From: Massilia alkalitolerans DSM 17462
GTDB lineage: Bacteria > Pseudomonadota > Gammaproteobacteria > Burkholderiales > Burkholderiaceae_D
Direction: 5' to 3'
NCBI RefSeq assembly: GCF_000427785.1
Contig: NZ_ATYR01000018.1
Span: 59,995 to 123,994, forward strand
DNA length: 64,000 nucleotides
Shown here: positions 34,712-43,260 of the stretch, in pieces
How positions within the stretch are numbered: position 1 is the first letter of the stretch
Layout: each line of letters starts with the position of its first letter
The notes under the pieces: model-generated
Told to the model about the DNA's origin: nothing
Database searches by the model: none
Seen by the model: only the letters and a program-made list of their open reading frames with translations
Program-made: the position numbers and the translations under genes

Positions 34712-35992
34712 ATGACCCCGGAGCCTATGACGAAAGAAGCCGAACTGCGGCGATCGAAAATGCTCGCGCTCGCGTTTTTCGCGGGCGCGGCCTTGCTGTT
34801 CGTGCTGACCCTGTTCCTTCCCCAGAACTGGTGGACCGGCCTGCTGCGCGCCTTTTCCGAAGCCGCCATGGTCGGCGCCCTGGCCGACTGGTTCGCGGTG
34901 GTGGCGCTGTTCAAGCGCGTGCCGATCCCGATCGTCTCGCGCCACACCGAGATCATCCCGAAGAACAAGGAGCGCATCGCCGACAACCTGGGGCGCTTCG
35001 TGCACGAGAAATTCCTCGACACCGAATCGATCGTCAGGCTGATCCAGCGCCACGACCCGGTGCAGAAGGTGGCCGACTGGCTGGTCAAGCCCGCCAATAC
35101 CGAGCTGCTGGGCCAGCACCTGGTGCGGGTGGGCGTCTGGCTGCTCGACTTCATCGAGGACAGCGCGGTCCAGGGTTTCATCCGGCGCGCCGTGCACGCC
35201 ATGGTGAACAGCGTCGACCTGTCGAAGTCGGCCGGCACCATCCTCGAGAGCCTGACCCGCAACGGGCGCCACCAGGAACTGCTCAACGAAGGCATCACCC
35301 AGCTGGCGCGCCTGCTCGACAACGCCGACACCCAGGCCACGATCTCGCAGGGCATCGTCGACTGGCTCAAGGAAGACTATGCCTTCATCGAAAGCATGCT
35401 GCCGTCCGAGCTGATCGGACGCAAGGGCGCCGGCCTGGCCGTGCGGCTCGCCTCCGGCATCCTGAACAAGGTCGCAGCCGATCCCTCCCACCCCTTGCGC
35501 GAGCGTTTCGACAAGTTCACCCAGGAGTTCATCGAGCGCCTGAAGGCCGACCCGTCCTTCGCAGGCAAGGCGGACGAGATCAAGGCCTACCTGCTGGGCG
35601 ACGAGACGCTCAACGGCTACCTCGCCACCCTGTGGAGCGACCTGAAGGACTGGGTCAAGCGGGACCTGCAGAGCGAGGAGTCGAGCCTGCGCCGGCGCCT
35701 GGTGGCGACCGGCGCCTGGGTCGGCAAGGTGCTGGCCGAGGATCCCCAGCTGCGCGCCTCCCTGAGCGACAACCTGGAATCGGCGGCGCGCGGCATCGCC
35801 CCAGAGTTCGCGGGCTTCCTGACGCGCCACATCGCCGATACGGTGAAACAGTGGGACGATCGCGAGATGTCCGAGCAAATCGAACTCAACATCGGCAAGG
35901 ACTTGCAGTACATTCGCATCAACGGCACCATCGTCGGTGGCCTGATCGGCGTCACCCTGTACCTGCTGTCACAGGCGCCGGCGCTGTTTTGA
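34712..35992 (+). CDS. DUF445 family membrane protein
   Basis: 426-residue protein of the YjiN/DUF445 type. One N-terminal membrane helix (MLALAFFAGAALLFVLTLFLP) is followed by WFAVVALFKRVPIPIVSRHTEIIP, a family hallmark. A long helical extracytoplasmic or cytosolic region comes next, and a C-terminal helix (IVGGLIGVTLYLLSQAPALF) ends it. ATG 34712 is used; ATG 34727, preceded by GGAG, is equally possible. It follows CaiB after 19 bp and may be read through from that operon. Function is unknown; envelope integrity is a guess. Confidence 0.8.
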   Translation: MTPEPMTKEAELRRSKMLALAFFAGAALLFVLTLFLPQNWWTGLLRAFSEAAMVGALADWFAVVALFKRVPIPIVSRHTEIIPKNKERIADNLGRFVHEKFLDTESIVRLIQRHDPVQKVADWLVKPANTELLGQHLVRVGVWLLDFIEDSAVQGFIRRAVHAMVNSVDLSKSAGTILESLTRNGRHQELLNEGITQLARLLDNADTQATISQGIVDWLKEDYAFIESMLPSELIGRKGAGLAVRLASGILNKVAADPSHPLRERFDKFTQEFIERLKADPSFAGKADEIKAYLLGDETLNGYLATLWSDLKDWVKRDLQSEESSLRRRLVATGAWVGKVLAEDPQLRASLSDNLESAARGIAPEFAGFLTRHIADTVKQWDDREMSEQIELNIGKDLQYIRINGTIVGGLIGVTLYLLSQAPALF

Positions 35993-36016
35993 CCGAACGG
36001 TAAAAGAGAGGGTCGC

Positions 36017-36331
36017 ATGGAACAACTCGCACTGAACGCCTGGCTGGCCGCCAACCCTGAGGTCGTCCAGATTCCCGGCCGCGACCTGTTCATCATCGCC
36101 AGGTACCTGGTCCCGATGGAAGCGACGCTGGCCCAGGGCTGCCTGGTCGCGGCCGGCATCCCGGCCGTGCTGGCGGACGCCCACCTGATGCAGACCGATC
36201 TGCTGCTGGCGCCGGCGCTGGGCGGGGTGCGCATCCTGGTGCCATCCGACTACCTGCAGCAGGCCGGCGCGGTGCTGGAAGGCCTGGCGCGCGGCGACTA
36301 TGCGCTGGACGAGTCCTTTACTGCCGAGTAG
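36017..36331 (+). CDS. DUF2007-like putative signal-transducing protein
   Basis: 104-residue soluble protein. LFIIARYLVPMEATLAQGCLVAAGIPAVLAD and GVRILVPSDYLQQAGAVL show the ACT-like fold of DUF2007 proteins, which bind small ligands of unknown identity. AAGAGAGGGTCGC before the ATG is a good ribosome-binding site. It lies 24 bp behind the DUF445 gene and is probably co-transcribed with it. Confidence 0.75.
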   Translation: MEQLALNAWLAANPEVVQIPGRDLFIIARYLVPMEATLAQGCLVAAGIPAVLADAHLMQTDLLLAPALGGVRILVPSDYLQQAGAVLEGLARGDYALDESFTAE

Positions 36332-36342
36332 TCCCTGGCTGC

Positions 36343-36558
36343 TCAGCCAGGATGCTGCGCCTTGCGCGCTTTGCGGCGCCTGCGCCACCACGTCGAAGCC
36401 ATCGCTGCACCGGTGAAGGCGGTGACGAGCCCGATTTCCCGCGATCCGCCAAGGCTGCCAACGACGTACCCAATGATAAAAGCCGAGAACGTCACGAGCA
36501 GCAGGATCTTGGCGAATTCGATGCATGCACTGCGGAAGGATGATTGATGATTGCTCAT
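36343..36558 (-). CDS. Small membrane protein of unknown function
   Basis: 71-residue protein with two hydrophobic segments (ILLLVTFSAFIIGYVVGSL and IGLVTAFTGAAMASTWW) and a highly basic C-terminus (RRRRKARKAQ), predicting both ends cytoplasmic. The ribosome-binding site is weak (GAAGATAAAA). Convergent with the DUF2007 gene, 11 bp apart. No family recognised. Confidence 0.5.
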   Translation of the reverse strand: MSNHQSSFRSACIEFAKILLLVTFSAFIIGYVVGSLGGSREIGLVTAFTGAAMASTWWRRRRKARKAQHPG

Positions 36559-36776
36559 TTTTATCTTCTTTTCAGGATCACTCGATCCGTATCACTATAT
36601 CAGCCTGCCAAGCAGGAAATTTCACCAATTCACACGGGGATCTGCAGCCACGATCCGGACGCGTTCTTTATGGCCGAGTAGCTTGGCGCCGGGCGTGAAC
36701 TACCGAACGTATGGAAGGCAAACAGGAGCGTAGGCTAGAGCCCGTGGACCATCCCACCATCGACAGGAGAACCATC

Positions 36777-36935
36777 ATGCCTCAAGGTGATAAATCGTCC
36801 TATACGGACAAGCAGAAGCGGCAGGCCCAGCATATCGAGCAGGGCTACGAGAAGAAGGGCGTGCCGAAGAAGGAAGCCGAGCGGCGCGCCTGGGCCACCG
36901 AGAACAAGATCTCGGGTGGCGGCAAGAAGCACTGA
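36777..36935 (+). CDS. Small basic conserved protein
   Basis: 52-residue charged protein (MPQGDKSSYTDKQKRQAQHI... ending KISGGGKKH), a widespread small family in proteobacteria often labelled plasmid stabilisation protein without evidence for that role. The sequence AERRAWATENK is its most conserved part. ATG 36777 follows CAGGAGAACCATC, an excellent ribosome-binding site. It is a single gene, convergent with the two tRNA genes; a shared hairpin lies between. Confidence 0.7.
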   Translation: MPQGDKSSYTDKQKRQAQHIEQGYEKKGVPKKEAERRAWATENKISGGGKKH

Positions 36936-36953
36936 CGACCTTGATAAGCAAAA

Positions 36954-36979
36954 CGGCCCGGTTCGCGAGAACCGGGCCG
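36954..36979. terminator. Bidirectional terminator downstream of the tRNA-Met pair
   Basis: Perfect 11-bp stem CGGCCCGGTTC-GCGA-GAACCGGGCCG. On the minus strand it is followed by TTTTG, so it ends the tRNA transcript; in the other direction it closes the small basic protein gene, with a weaker CTTCTGTCT tract. Confidence 0.85.
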
Positions 36980-36987
36980 CTTCTGTC

Positions 36988-37064
36988 TGGTGGTGATAGG
37001 TGGACTTGAACCACCGACCCCAGCATTATGAGTGCTGTGCTCTAACCAACTGAGCTATATCACC
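36988..37064 (-). tRNA. tRNA-Met (CAU), copy 2
   Basis: 77 nt including an encoded CCA end. Acceptor GGTGATA pairs with TATCACC; anticodon stem CAGCA/TGCTG with loop CTCATAA gives anticodon CAU; T-loop TTCAAGT. It lacks the C1-A72 mismatch and the GGG/CCC anticodon stem of initiator tRNA, so it is elongator-type. tRNA-Ile2 (lysidine-modified CAU) cannot be strictly excluded by reading alone. Identical in sequence to the copy at 37138. Confidence 0.9.
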
Positions 37065-37137
37065 GAAAAGGGTCACCGCAAGGCGGTAAAACAAAATGGC
37101 CTGACCCTGCGAGCCAAGCCATCCGTTTGGAATTCTG

Positions 37138-37214
37138 TGGTGGTGATAGGTGGACTTGAACCACCGACCCCAGCATTATGAGTGCTGTGCTCTAACCAAC
37201 TGAGCTATATCACC
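37138..37214 (-). tRNA. tRNA-Met (CAU), copy 1
   Basis: Same 77-nt sequence as the copy at 36988, separated by a 73-nt spacer, both with encoded CCA. Lies 82 bp downstream of the miaA stop on the same strand, so read-through from mutL-miaA into the tRNAs is possible. Position 37 is A, the target of t6A modification by the Tsa proteins, two of which are encoded in this window. Confidence 0.92.
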
Positions 37215-37296
37215 GCAACGGCAGGCATTATCGATGCCGGCGCGCCGCCTGTCAAGGCTGGACGCCGATCTGCGACGCAAAAATCTCGCGCCAATG

Positions 37297-38247
37297 TCAT
37301 TTTTCCAACTGAGCCAGGCGATCCATCAGCTCGCCCGTCGGGTCCGTACCCAAGCAGTCTATCACGATCCGCTCCGGCATCGCGCGCAGCCAGGTGATCT
37401 GGCGCTTGGCCAGTTGGCGCGTGGCGATGATGCCCAGTTCGCGCAGTTCCGCGCGGTCGATCTTGCCATCTAAGTAGTCCCAGGTCTGGCGGTAGCCGAC
37501 GCAGCGGATCGACGGTAGGGCAGGCGTCAGGTCGCCGCGCGCACGCAGGCGCGCCACTTCCGCCACCAGCCCTTCGTCGTCGCGCCCGCCCAGCATGGCG
37601 TCGAAGCGCTGCGCGATGCGCCCGTGCAGCACGGCGCGGTCCGAGGGCTCCAGCGCGAACGAGATCAAGTCAAACGGCAGCTCGGGCTTCTCGCGCTTGC
37701 CCAGCAGTTCGGACATCGGCTTGCCGGTCAGGGCGATGATCTCCAGCGCGCGGTTGATGCGCTGCGCGTCCTTGGGCTTCAGGCGCTCGGCAGTCACGGG
37801 GTCGAGCGTGCGTAACTTTGCATGCATGCCGGGCCAGCCGATGCTGGCTGCTTCCGCATCGAGCTGCGCGCGCAGGGCCGGGTCGGCGGTCGGCAGCTCG
37901 TCCAGGCTGTCGGTCAGGCCCTTAAAGTACATCATGGTGCCGCCCACCAGCAGGGGCAGGGCGCCGCGCGCGCTGATCTCGCCCACCAGGCGGATCGCAT
38001 CTTCGCGGAACTGCATCACCGAATAGGCTTCCAGCGGGTCGATGATGTCGATCAGGTGGTGCGGCACGGCCGCCAGCTCCTCGGGACTCGGCTTGGCGGT
38101 GCCGATGTCCATGCCGCGGTAGACCAGGGCCGAGTCGACCGAGATGATCTCGACGGGACGGGTCCTGGCGATCGCCAGCGCGGCCGCGGTCTTGCCGGAC
38201 GCGGTCGGGCCCATGATGGCCACGGCCATCGGTTTCTTGTTGCTCAT
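37297..38247 (-). CDS. miaA: tRNA dimethylallyltransferase
   Basis: Transfers a dimethylallyl group to A37 of tRNAs that read UNN codons, making the substrate of MiaB. The 316-residue product has the P-loop [15 protein letters not shown] at the start, then [19 protein letters not shown] and [16 protein letters not shown] 38247 (MSNKKPMAV) is used; the extra 27 residues upstream overlap mutL. It is 5 bp from mutL, as in E. coli. hfq, which follows miaA in many proteobacteria, is replaced here by two tRNA-Met genes. Confidence 0.95.
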   Translation of the reverse strand: MSNKKPMAVAIMGPTASGKTAAALAIARTRPVEIISVDSALVYRGMDIGTAKPSPEELAAVPHHLIDIIDPLEAYSVMQFREDAIRLVGEISARGALPLLVGGTMMYFKGLTDSLDELPTADPALRAQLDAEAASIGWPGMHAKLRTLDPVTAERLKPKDAQRINRALEIIALTGKPMSELLGKREKPELPFDLISFALEPSDRAVLHGRIAQRFDAMLGGRDDEGLVAEVARLRARGDLTPALPSIRCVGYRQTWDYLDGKIDRAELRELGIIATRQLAKRQITWLRAMPERIVIDCLGTDPTGELMDRLAQLEK

Positions 38248-38252
38248 CTTGA

Positions 38253-40157
38253 TTACTGCCCGCGCAGGAAGAGTTTGTCGAGTGCCGAGATTTCGAGCTG
38301 GACCCAGGTCGGGCGGCCGTGGTTGCACTGGTCGGAGCGCTCGGTGATCTCCATCTGGCGCAGCAGGGCGTTCATCTCCTGCACAGAAAGGATACGGTTG
38401 GCACGCACCGCCGTGTGACAGGCGAGGGTGCCGAGCAGCTCGTTGCGGCGCTCGATCAGCACGCGCGAGCCGCCGAATTCGCGCACGTCGCGCAGCACGT
38501 CGCGCGCCAGCGTCTGGGCGTCGGCGTTCTTCAGGAGGGTCGGCACGGTGCGCACCGCCAGCGTGGTGGGCGACAGCGCGGCGATGTCGAAGCCGAGCGT
38601 CTTCAGGGTCTCCGCGTGGTCCTGGGCGGTCGCCACCTCGATGGCGTCGGCGTAGAAGGTCACCGGGATCAGGAGCTGTTGCACCTGCAGTTCTTCGCCC
38701 TCGGCGCGCGCGTCCAGCGCGTTCTTGATCTGCTCGTACAGGATGCGTTCATGGGCCGCGTGCATGTCGACCAGCACCAGGCCCTTGGTGTTCTGGGCGA
38801 GGATGTAGATGCCGTGCAGCTGGGCCAGGGCGAAACCGAGCGGGAAGTCCTCGTTCGACAGCGGGCGCTCGGAGCTCGACAAGGGCACGCCGACCGGCGT
38901 CTCGGCCCTGGCCGGTCCGCCGGCGGCGAACAGGGCGCCGTAGGATTCGGTGCGCTGCGCCACGCCGCCAGTGCTCGGTTGCGGGCGCGGATCGTCCCAG
39001 CGGCTGCCCGGCGCGAAGGGCGAGGGCGAGAAGCTCGGCGCGAGCTGCGCACCGAAGGAGGTCTGCTCGTGCGGGCGCGGCGCCCATACCGGGGTGCCGG
39101 TGGGTTTCACCTCAGCCGCGGAAATCGGCGCCGGCGCGCTGCCGTGGGCGGTGGCCGAGGTCTGGGCCAGGGTGCGCTGCACCGCGTGGAACACGAACTG
39201 GTGCACCGCGCGGCTGTCGCGGAAGCGCACCTCGATCTTCGACGGGTGGACGTTGACGTCGACCAGCGCCGGATCGAGGTCGAGCGACAGCACGTAGCAG
39301 GGGAAGCGGTCGCCGTGCAGCACGTCCTGGTAGGCCGCGCGCACCGCGTGCACCAGCAGCTTGTCGCGCACGAAACGCCCGTTCACGTAGAAGAACTGGC
39401 CGTCGGCGCGCGCCTTGGAGGCGGTCGGCAGGCCGACGTAGCCGTGCAGGCGCAGCGGGCCGGCGGATTCGTCCAGCGCCAGGCGCGCCTCGGCGAAGTC
39501 GTTGCCGAGGATCTGGCCGCTGCGCTTGGCCGCTTCGCTCACGTTCCAGTGGTCGATGGTGCGGCCGTTGTGCGTCAGGCTGAACGAGACGTCCGGGCGC
39601 GACAGCGCGATGCGGCGCACGACTTCGGCGCAGTGGCCGTATTCGGTCTGCTCGGACTTCAGGAACTTGCGGCGCGCCGGGGTATTGAAGTACAGGTCCT
39701 GCACGTCGATGGTGGTGCCGAACGCGCCCGAGGATGGGGCCACCGTGCCCTCGTGCGAGCCGACGATTTCATAGGCGTGGGCGGCGTTCGGCGTGCGCGA
39801 GGTGATGCGCACCGCAGCCACCGAGGCGATCGACGCCAGCGCCTCGCCGCGAAAGCCCAGCGTCCCGACGTGTTCGAGGTCGTGCAGCGAGGCGATCTTT
39901 GAGGTGGCATGGCGCGCCAGCGCCAACGGCAGCTGGTCGGGCTCGATGCCGCGCCCGTTGTCGGTGATGGCGATGCGCTTGACGCCGCCTTCTTCCAGGC
40001 GCACGGTGATCTGGGTCGCGCCCGCGTCGAGGGCGTTTTCCAGCAGCTCCTTGACCACGGCAGATGGCCGCTCGACCACTTCGCCGGCGGCGATCTGGGA
40101 GATGAGCTGGTCGGGGAGTTGCTGGATCGGGCGATGGGTGGGAGCGGGCGCGTTCAT
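38253..40157 (-). CDS. mutL: DNA mismatch repair protein MutL (endonuclease type)
   Basis: 634-residue GHKL ATPase that links MutS to strand incision. N-terminal motifs: [20 protein letters not shown] and TLGFRGEAL. The C-terminal domain contains [12 protein letters not shown], close to the endonuclease motif DQHA(x2)E(x4)E, plus ACHTAVRA and CNHGRPT, which complete the metal site. Unlike E. coli MutL, it should therefore nick DNA itself. A variable proline-rich linker lies at about 335-430. ATG 40157 is chosen over TTG 40163. TATAAT ends six bases before the ATG. Confidence 0.95.
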   Translation of the reverse strand: MNAPAPTHRPIQQLPDQLISQIAAGEVVERPSAVVKELLENALDAGATQITVRLEEGGVKRIAITDNGRGIEPDQLPLALARHATSKIASLHDLEHVGTLGFRGEALASIASVAAVRITSRTPNAAHAYEIVGSHEGTVAPSSGAFGTTIDVQDLYFNTPARRKFLKSEQTEYGHCAEVVRRIALSRPDVSFSLTHNGRTIDHWNVSEAAKRSGQILGNDFAEARLALDESAGPLRLHGYVGLPTASKARADGQFFYVNGRFVRDKLLVHAVRAAYQDVLHGDRFPCYVLSLDLDPALVDVNVHPSKIEVRFRDSRAVHQFVFHAVQRTLAQTSATAHGSAPAPISAAEVKPTGTPVWAPRPHEQTSFGAQLAPSFSPSPFAPGSRWDDPRPQPSTGGVAQRTESYGALFAAGGPARAETPVGVPLSSSERPLSNEDFPLGFALAQLHGIYILAQNTKGLVLVDMHAAHERILYEQIKNALDARAEGEELQVQQLLIPVTFYADAIEVATAQDHAETLKTLGFDIAALSPTTLAVRTVPTLLKNADAQTLARDVLRDVREFGGSRVLIERRNELLGTLACHTAVRANRILSVQEMNALLRQMEITERSDQCNHGRPTWVQLEISALDKLFLRGQ

Positions 40158-40163
40158 CGCCAA

Positions 40164-40171
40164 ATTATATC
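40164..40171 (-). promoter_or_regulatory. TATAAT box immediately before mutL
   Basis: On the minus strand GGATATAATTTGGCGATG places a perfect -10 hexamer six bases ahead of the mutL ATG. A transcript from it would start at or next to the A of ATG. No Shine-Dalgarno is seen. No good -35 is found at 17 bp, so activity is uncertain. Confidence 0.35.
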
Positions 40172-40175
40172 CCGC

Positions 40176-41105
40176 CTACTTCTGCTCCCGCACCGGAATC
40201 GGCGCATTGCACAGGTCGATCTTGCCGGCCGCGACCTTGGTCCAGGGGCCGCCGCGGTTGCGCTGCGCCTCGACCACGGCCTGCCAGGTGGCGCTGTCGG
40301 TGCGCATCACCTCCAGCTTGCTGCGCTCGGCTTCCGGCACGTCGGCCGCCAGGCGCACCAGCTTGAGCGGCATGCGCTGCTCGGGCTTCTCGTAGAAGCC
40401 GGCGGCACCCGTGCCGCGCGGCTGGCTGGAGAGCAGCGGCATGCCCTGCACGACCCGGCCCACCACGGTGATGTTGCGGTCGAGGTGGCGCGGCGCGTGG
40501 CCGGTGACGACGTACAGCTGCGAGCCATTGCCGGTGTCAGAACCGGTGTCGCGCGCCACGCCGATCATCGCGGGACAGTGCACCAGCCAGGTCTGGCCGC
40601 TGCTTGGGTCGCGCGCGGCCGGGAAGCCTTCTACGTGTCCGACCTGGGGCGCGTAGACGTCGCCGTCCTTCAGCCGGGTGAAGCTGCCGGCAGCCTTGAT
40701 CGGCGCGGTGAACTCGGCCTTGATGGTCCTGGCGGCCTTGAACGGTTTCGGGTTTTCCTCGTCCGGGTCGCCCCACTGCACCACGAAGCCGTCCTGCGAG
40801 CGGATGATGAACAGGTCGTCGAAGTACTTCTCGCGCACGAGGGCGCGGATGTTGGCGGCGGTATTCGGTGCAAAGCTCGGAGCCAGTTCGATGACCACGC
40901 GTCCGGTCGGCAGGTCCATGTACAGCGTGTTTTCCGGGTCCAGCGCGCGCCAGTCGGCCGGCTTGGATGCCTTGACCACGTCGGCCAGCGCGGGCTTCGG
41001 CGGCAACTCTTTTTCAGGCTTGGCAGGGGCGGCGCCGGCGCTGCCGGCGGCCAGCAGGGCCAGGGCGGCGAGGGCCAGGCGTGATGCGTTGAACGAAGCG
41101 GTCAT
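40176..41105 (-). CDS. Exported cyclophilin-type peptidyl-prolyl isomerase
   Basis: 309-residue protein with a signal peptide ([16 protein letters not shown], cleavage after about residue 26) and a cyclophilin fold: [66 protein letters not shown]. The domain is longer than minimal cyclophilins, with inserts before and after the core. Acts on periplasmic proteins. It ends 18 bp before mutL but has its own direction-matched transcription unit. Confidence 0.85.
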   Translation of the reverse strand: MTASFNASRLALAALALLAAGSAGAAPAKPEKELPPKPALADVVKASKPADWRALDPENTLYMDLPTGRVVIELAPSFAPNTAANIRALVREKYFDDLFIIRSQDGFVVQWGDPDEENPKPFKAARTIKAEFTAPIKAAGSFTRLKDGDVYAPQVGHVEGFPAARDPSSGQTWLVHCPAMIGVARDTGSDTGNGSQLYVVTGHAPRHLDRNITVVGRVVQGMPLLSSQPRGTGAAGFYEKPEQRMPLKLVRLAADVPEAERSKLEVMRTDSATWQAVVEAQRNRGGPWTKVAAGKIDLCNAPIPVREQK

Positions 41106-41240
41106 GCGGTCTCCAGGTGTGTTATCCGTTGCTTATCCCGGCGATTGTGCGGGAATGTGGTCGGAAGGTAAAGCCGTCCGGATGCTGCCGCATGCCGGGA
41201 GGGTAACTGGTGGTATGATGCGCGGCTAACCTCTAGGAAG

Positions 41241-41888
41241 ATGATGGATCTGATGCAGTTATTCGACATGCTCCTGCATGTCGACAGGACGCTGGGCGCG
41301 CTCCTGGCCCAGTACGGAACCTATGTTTACATCGTGCTGTTCGCGATCGTGTTTTGCGAAACCGGACTGGTCCTGTTCTTCTTCCTCCCCGGCGACACCC
41401 TGCTGTTCATCGCGGGCGCTTTCTGCGCCACCGGCCAGATGAACTTCGCGCTCCTGATGACGCTCCTGATCGTGGCCGCGGTGACGGGCAATACCGTGAA
41501 CTACTACGTGGGGCGGGCCATCGGCCAGCGCGTGTTTACGCACAACTACCGCTGGATCAACAAGGATGCGCTGCGCCGCACCCATGACTTTTTCGAGAAG
41601 CACGGCGGCAAGACCATCATCGTGGCGCGCTTCGTGCCGGTGGTGCGCAGCTTCGCGCCCCTGGTGGCCGGCGTGTCCGAGATGACGCTGGCCCGCTTCC
41701 AGCTGTTCAACGTGACCGGGGCTGTGCTGTGGGTGGGTAGCCTGGTCACTGCCGGCTACCTGTTCGGCAATGTCCCGGTGGTGAAGGAGCACCTGACCGA
41801 AATCGTGCTGGTCGGCATTTCGGCGGCGATGGTGCCGCTGGCGATCGGCGGCCTGTATAAATTCGGCCGCAACATGCTGAGCCGGTAA
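41241..41888 (+). CDS. DedA family membrane protein
   Basis: 215-residue inner-membrane protein. DedA/VTT signatures: ETGLVLFFFLPGDTLLFIAG, GRAIGQRVF and ARFVPVVRSFAPLVAGVSEM, with the conserved arginines thought to be needed for transport. Recent work connects DedA proteins to undecaprenyl-phosphate or lipid flipping; which lipid here is unknown. CTAGGAAG lies before the ATG. Terminated by a clear hairpin at 41914. Confidence 0.9.
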   Translation: MMDLMQLFDMLLHVDRTLGALLAQYGTYVYIVLFAIVFCETGLVLFFFLPGDTLLFIAGAFCATGQMNFALLMTLLIVAAVTGNTVNYYVGRAIGQRVFTHNYRWINKDALRRTHDFFEKHGGKTIIVARFVPVVRSFAPLVAGVSEMTLARFQLFNVTGAVLWVGSLVTAGYLFGNVPVVKEHLTEIVLVGISAAMVPLAIGGLYKFGRNMLSR

Positions 41889-41913
41889 AGACAAAGGCTT
41901 GTCATCCTTGCAG

Positions 41914-41933
41914 CGCCCCGATTTTTCGGGGCG
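41914..41933 (+). terminator. Rho-independent terminator of dedA
   Basis: CGCCCCGA-TTTT-TCGGGGCG followed by TTCTTGTTCC, 25 bp after the stop codon. Confidence 0.75.
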
Positions 41934-42007
41934 TTCTTGTTCCAGCGCGCTCAAGTTTACCGCGCTTATTGCCGATAAGCATGAGGACAGACACTCCCTG
42001 GATTCTC

Positions 42008-43075
42008 ATGCGCCACCTCATCGCCCTGTTGGCTTGCAGCCTTGTCATGGCTTCCGCAAGCGCGAGCGACCCCGCTCCCAAGCCCGCCGATGGCAAGACG
42101 GCCACCGTCAAGGCCATTCTCGAAGGCAAGCCCGTCCCCGGCTCGGTCAAGCCGGACATGAAGGCCCTGGCCGCCGCCGCGGATGCCCGTAGCGCCGCGG
42201 CGGCCCGCCCGGCGCCGGCTGCCGCCGACGAAGAACAGTCGGAAGTCGACCTGTCGGTGCGCATCGCCGAGCGCCTGGCCCAGTTGCGCGAGCAGCAGGC
42301 GGCCCGCGCCGCCGCGGCCGCCAGGGCGCGCAAGGCGGCCGAAGCCAAGCGCCGCAAGGAAGCCGAAGCTGCGATCGCCGCCGCCAACAAGCCGAAGAAC
42401 GGCACCCACTGGAGCTACGAAGGCGAGTACGGCCCGGCCAACTGGTCGAACATCAACTCGAACTGGGCCAAGTGCAATACCGGCAAGCGCCAGTCGCCGA
42501 TCGACCTGCGCGACGGCATCAAGGTCGACCTCGAGCAGATCGCTTTCGACTACCGTCCGAGCTCGTTCAGCGAGATCGACAACGGCCACACCATCCAGGT
42601 GACGGTCGGCGGCGGTAACTTCCTCACGGTCGGCAACATGGCCTACGAGCTGCAGCAGTTCCACTTCCATCGTCCGTCGGAAGAGCGCATCAACGGCAAG
42701 GGCACCGAAATGGTGATCCACCTGGTGCACCGCAGCTATGAAGGCAAGCTGCTGGTGCTGGCCGTGCTGCTCGAGCGCGGCAAGGCCAATTCCCTGATCC
42801 AGACGGTGTGGAACCACCTGCCGCTGGAAAAGCACCAGACCGTGTCGCCCTCGATCCTGATCGACCCGAGCGAGGCGCTGCCGGAAAAGCGCGAGTACTT
42901 CACCTACATGGGTTCCTTGACCGAGCCGCCGTGCACCGAAGACGTGCTGTGGATCGTGATGAAGCAGACCATGCAGGCGTCGCCGGCGCAGATGGCGCTG
43001 TTCTCGCGCCTGTATCCGCTCAATGCGCGGCCGATCCAGCAGAGTAACGGCAGGATGATCAAGGAGTCGAACTGA
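42008..43075 (+). CDS. Alpha-class carbonic anhydrase, exported
   Basis: Zinc enzyme interconverting CO2 and bicarbonate in the periplasm. Signal peptide MRHLIALLACSLVMASASAS; then about 105 residues rich in Ala, Arg, Lys and Glu (AARARKAAEAKRRKEAEAAI), probably coiled coil. The catalytic domain follows, from HWSYEGEYGPANWSN. Zinc histidines are in QQFHFHRPSE and MVIHLVHRS. The 355-residue length exceeds the usual 230-250 because of the linker. ATG 42008 gives a clean signal peptide; ATG 41981 would add nine residues, and neither has a good ribosome-binding site. Confidence 0.9.
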   Translation: MRHLIALLACSLVMASASASDPAPKPADGKTATVKAILEGKPVPGSVKPDMKALAAAADARSAAAARPAPAAADEEQSEVDLSVRIAERLAQLREQQAARAAAAARARKAAEAKRRKEAEAAIAAANKPKNGTHWSYEGEYGPANWSNINSNWAKCNTGKRQSPIDLRDGIKVDLEQIAFDYRPSSFSEIDNGHTIQVTVGGGNFLTVGNMAYELQQFHFHRPSEERINGKGTEMVIHLVHRSYEGKLLVLAVLLERGKANSLIQTVWNHLPLEKHQTVSPSILIDPSEALPEKREYFTYMGSLTEPPCTEDVLWIVMKQTMQASPAQMALFSRLYPLNARPIQQSNGRMIKESN

Positions 43076-43104
43076 CGGTCGTTTGGTCTGTACGTACGCA
43101 AAAT

Positions 43105-43203
43105 TGGGTTCCCGCCTTCGCGGGAACGACGGTCTCTGGGTTAACAGTACAAACGACTTCAACGATAACTCATGCACGTCATTCCCGCGAAGGCGGGAAT
43201 CCA
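43105..43203. repeat. Inverted pair of dRS3-like ATTCCC-N8-GGGAAT repeats
   Basis: Two 27-bp units, 43105-43131 and 43177-43203, are reverse complements of each other at 25 of 27 positions, 45 bp apart. The right unit contains ATTCCCGCGAAGGCGGGAAT, matching the ATTCCC-N8-GGGAAT form known from Neisseria dRS3 and found in many betaproteobacteria. Each unit is itself a hairpin. It lies between carbonic anhydrase and the shared terminator. Confidence 0.8.
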
Positions 43204-43226
43204 AGTACGTCGCGCTCCACCAGCGC

Positions 43227-43256
43227 AAAAAGAAGCCCGGCATCACCGGGCTTCTT
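43227..43256. terminator. Bidirectional terminator between carbonic anhydrase and mutarotase
   Basis: GAAGCCCGG-CATCA-CCGGGCTTC. On the minus strand it is followed by TTTTT (end of the mutarotase transcript); on the plus strand by TTCATTT. The plus-strand tail overlaps the mutarotase stop region. Confidence 0.85.
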
Positions 43257-43260
43257 CATT

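Noticed and set aside
36988..37064. Initiator tRNA-fMet
   Set aside because: Acceptor ends in a normal G-C first pair and the anticodon stem lacks the three G-C pairs required of initiator tRNA.
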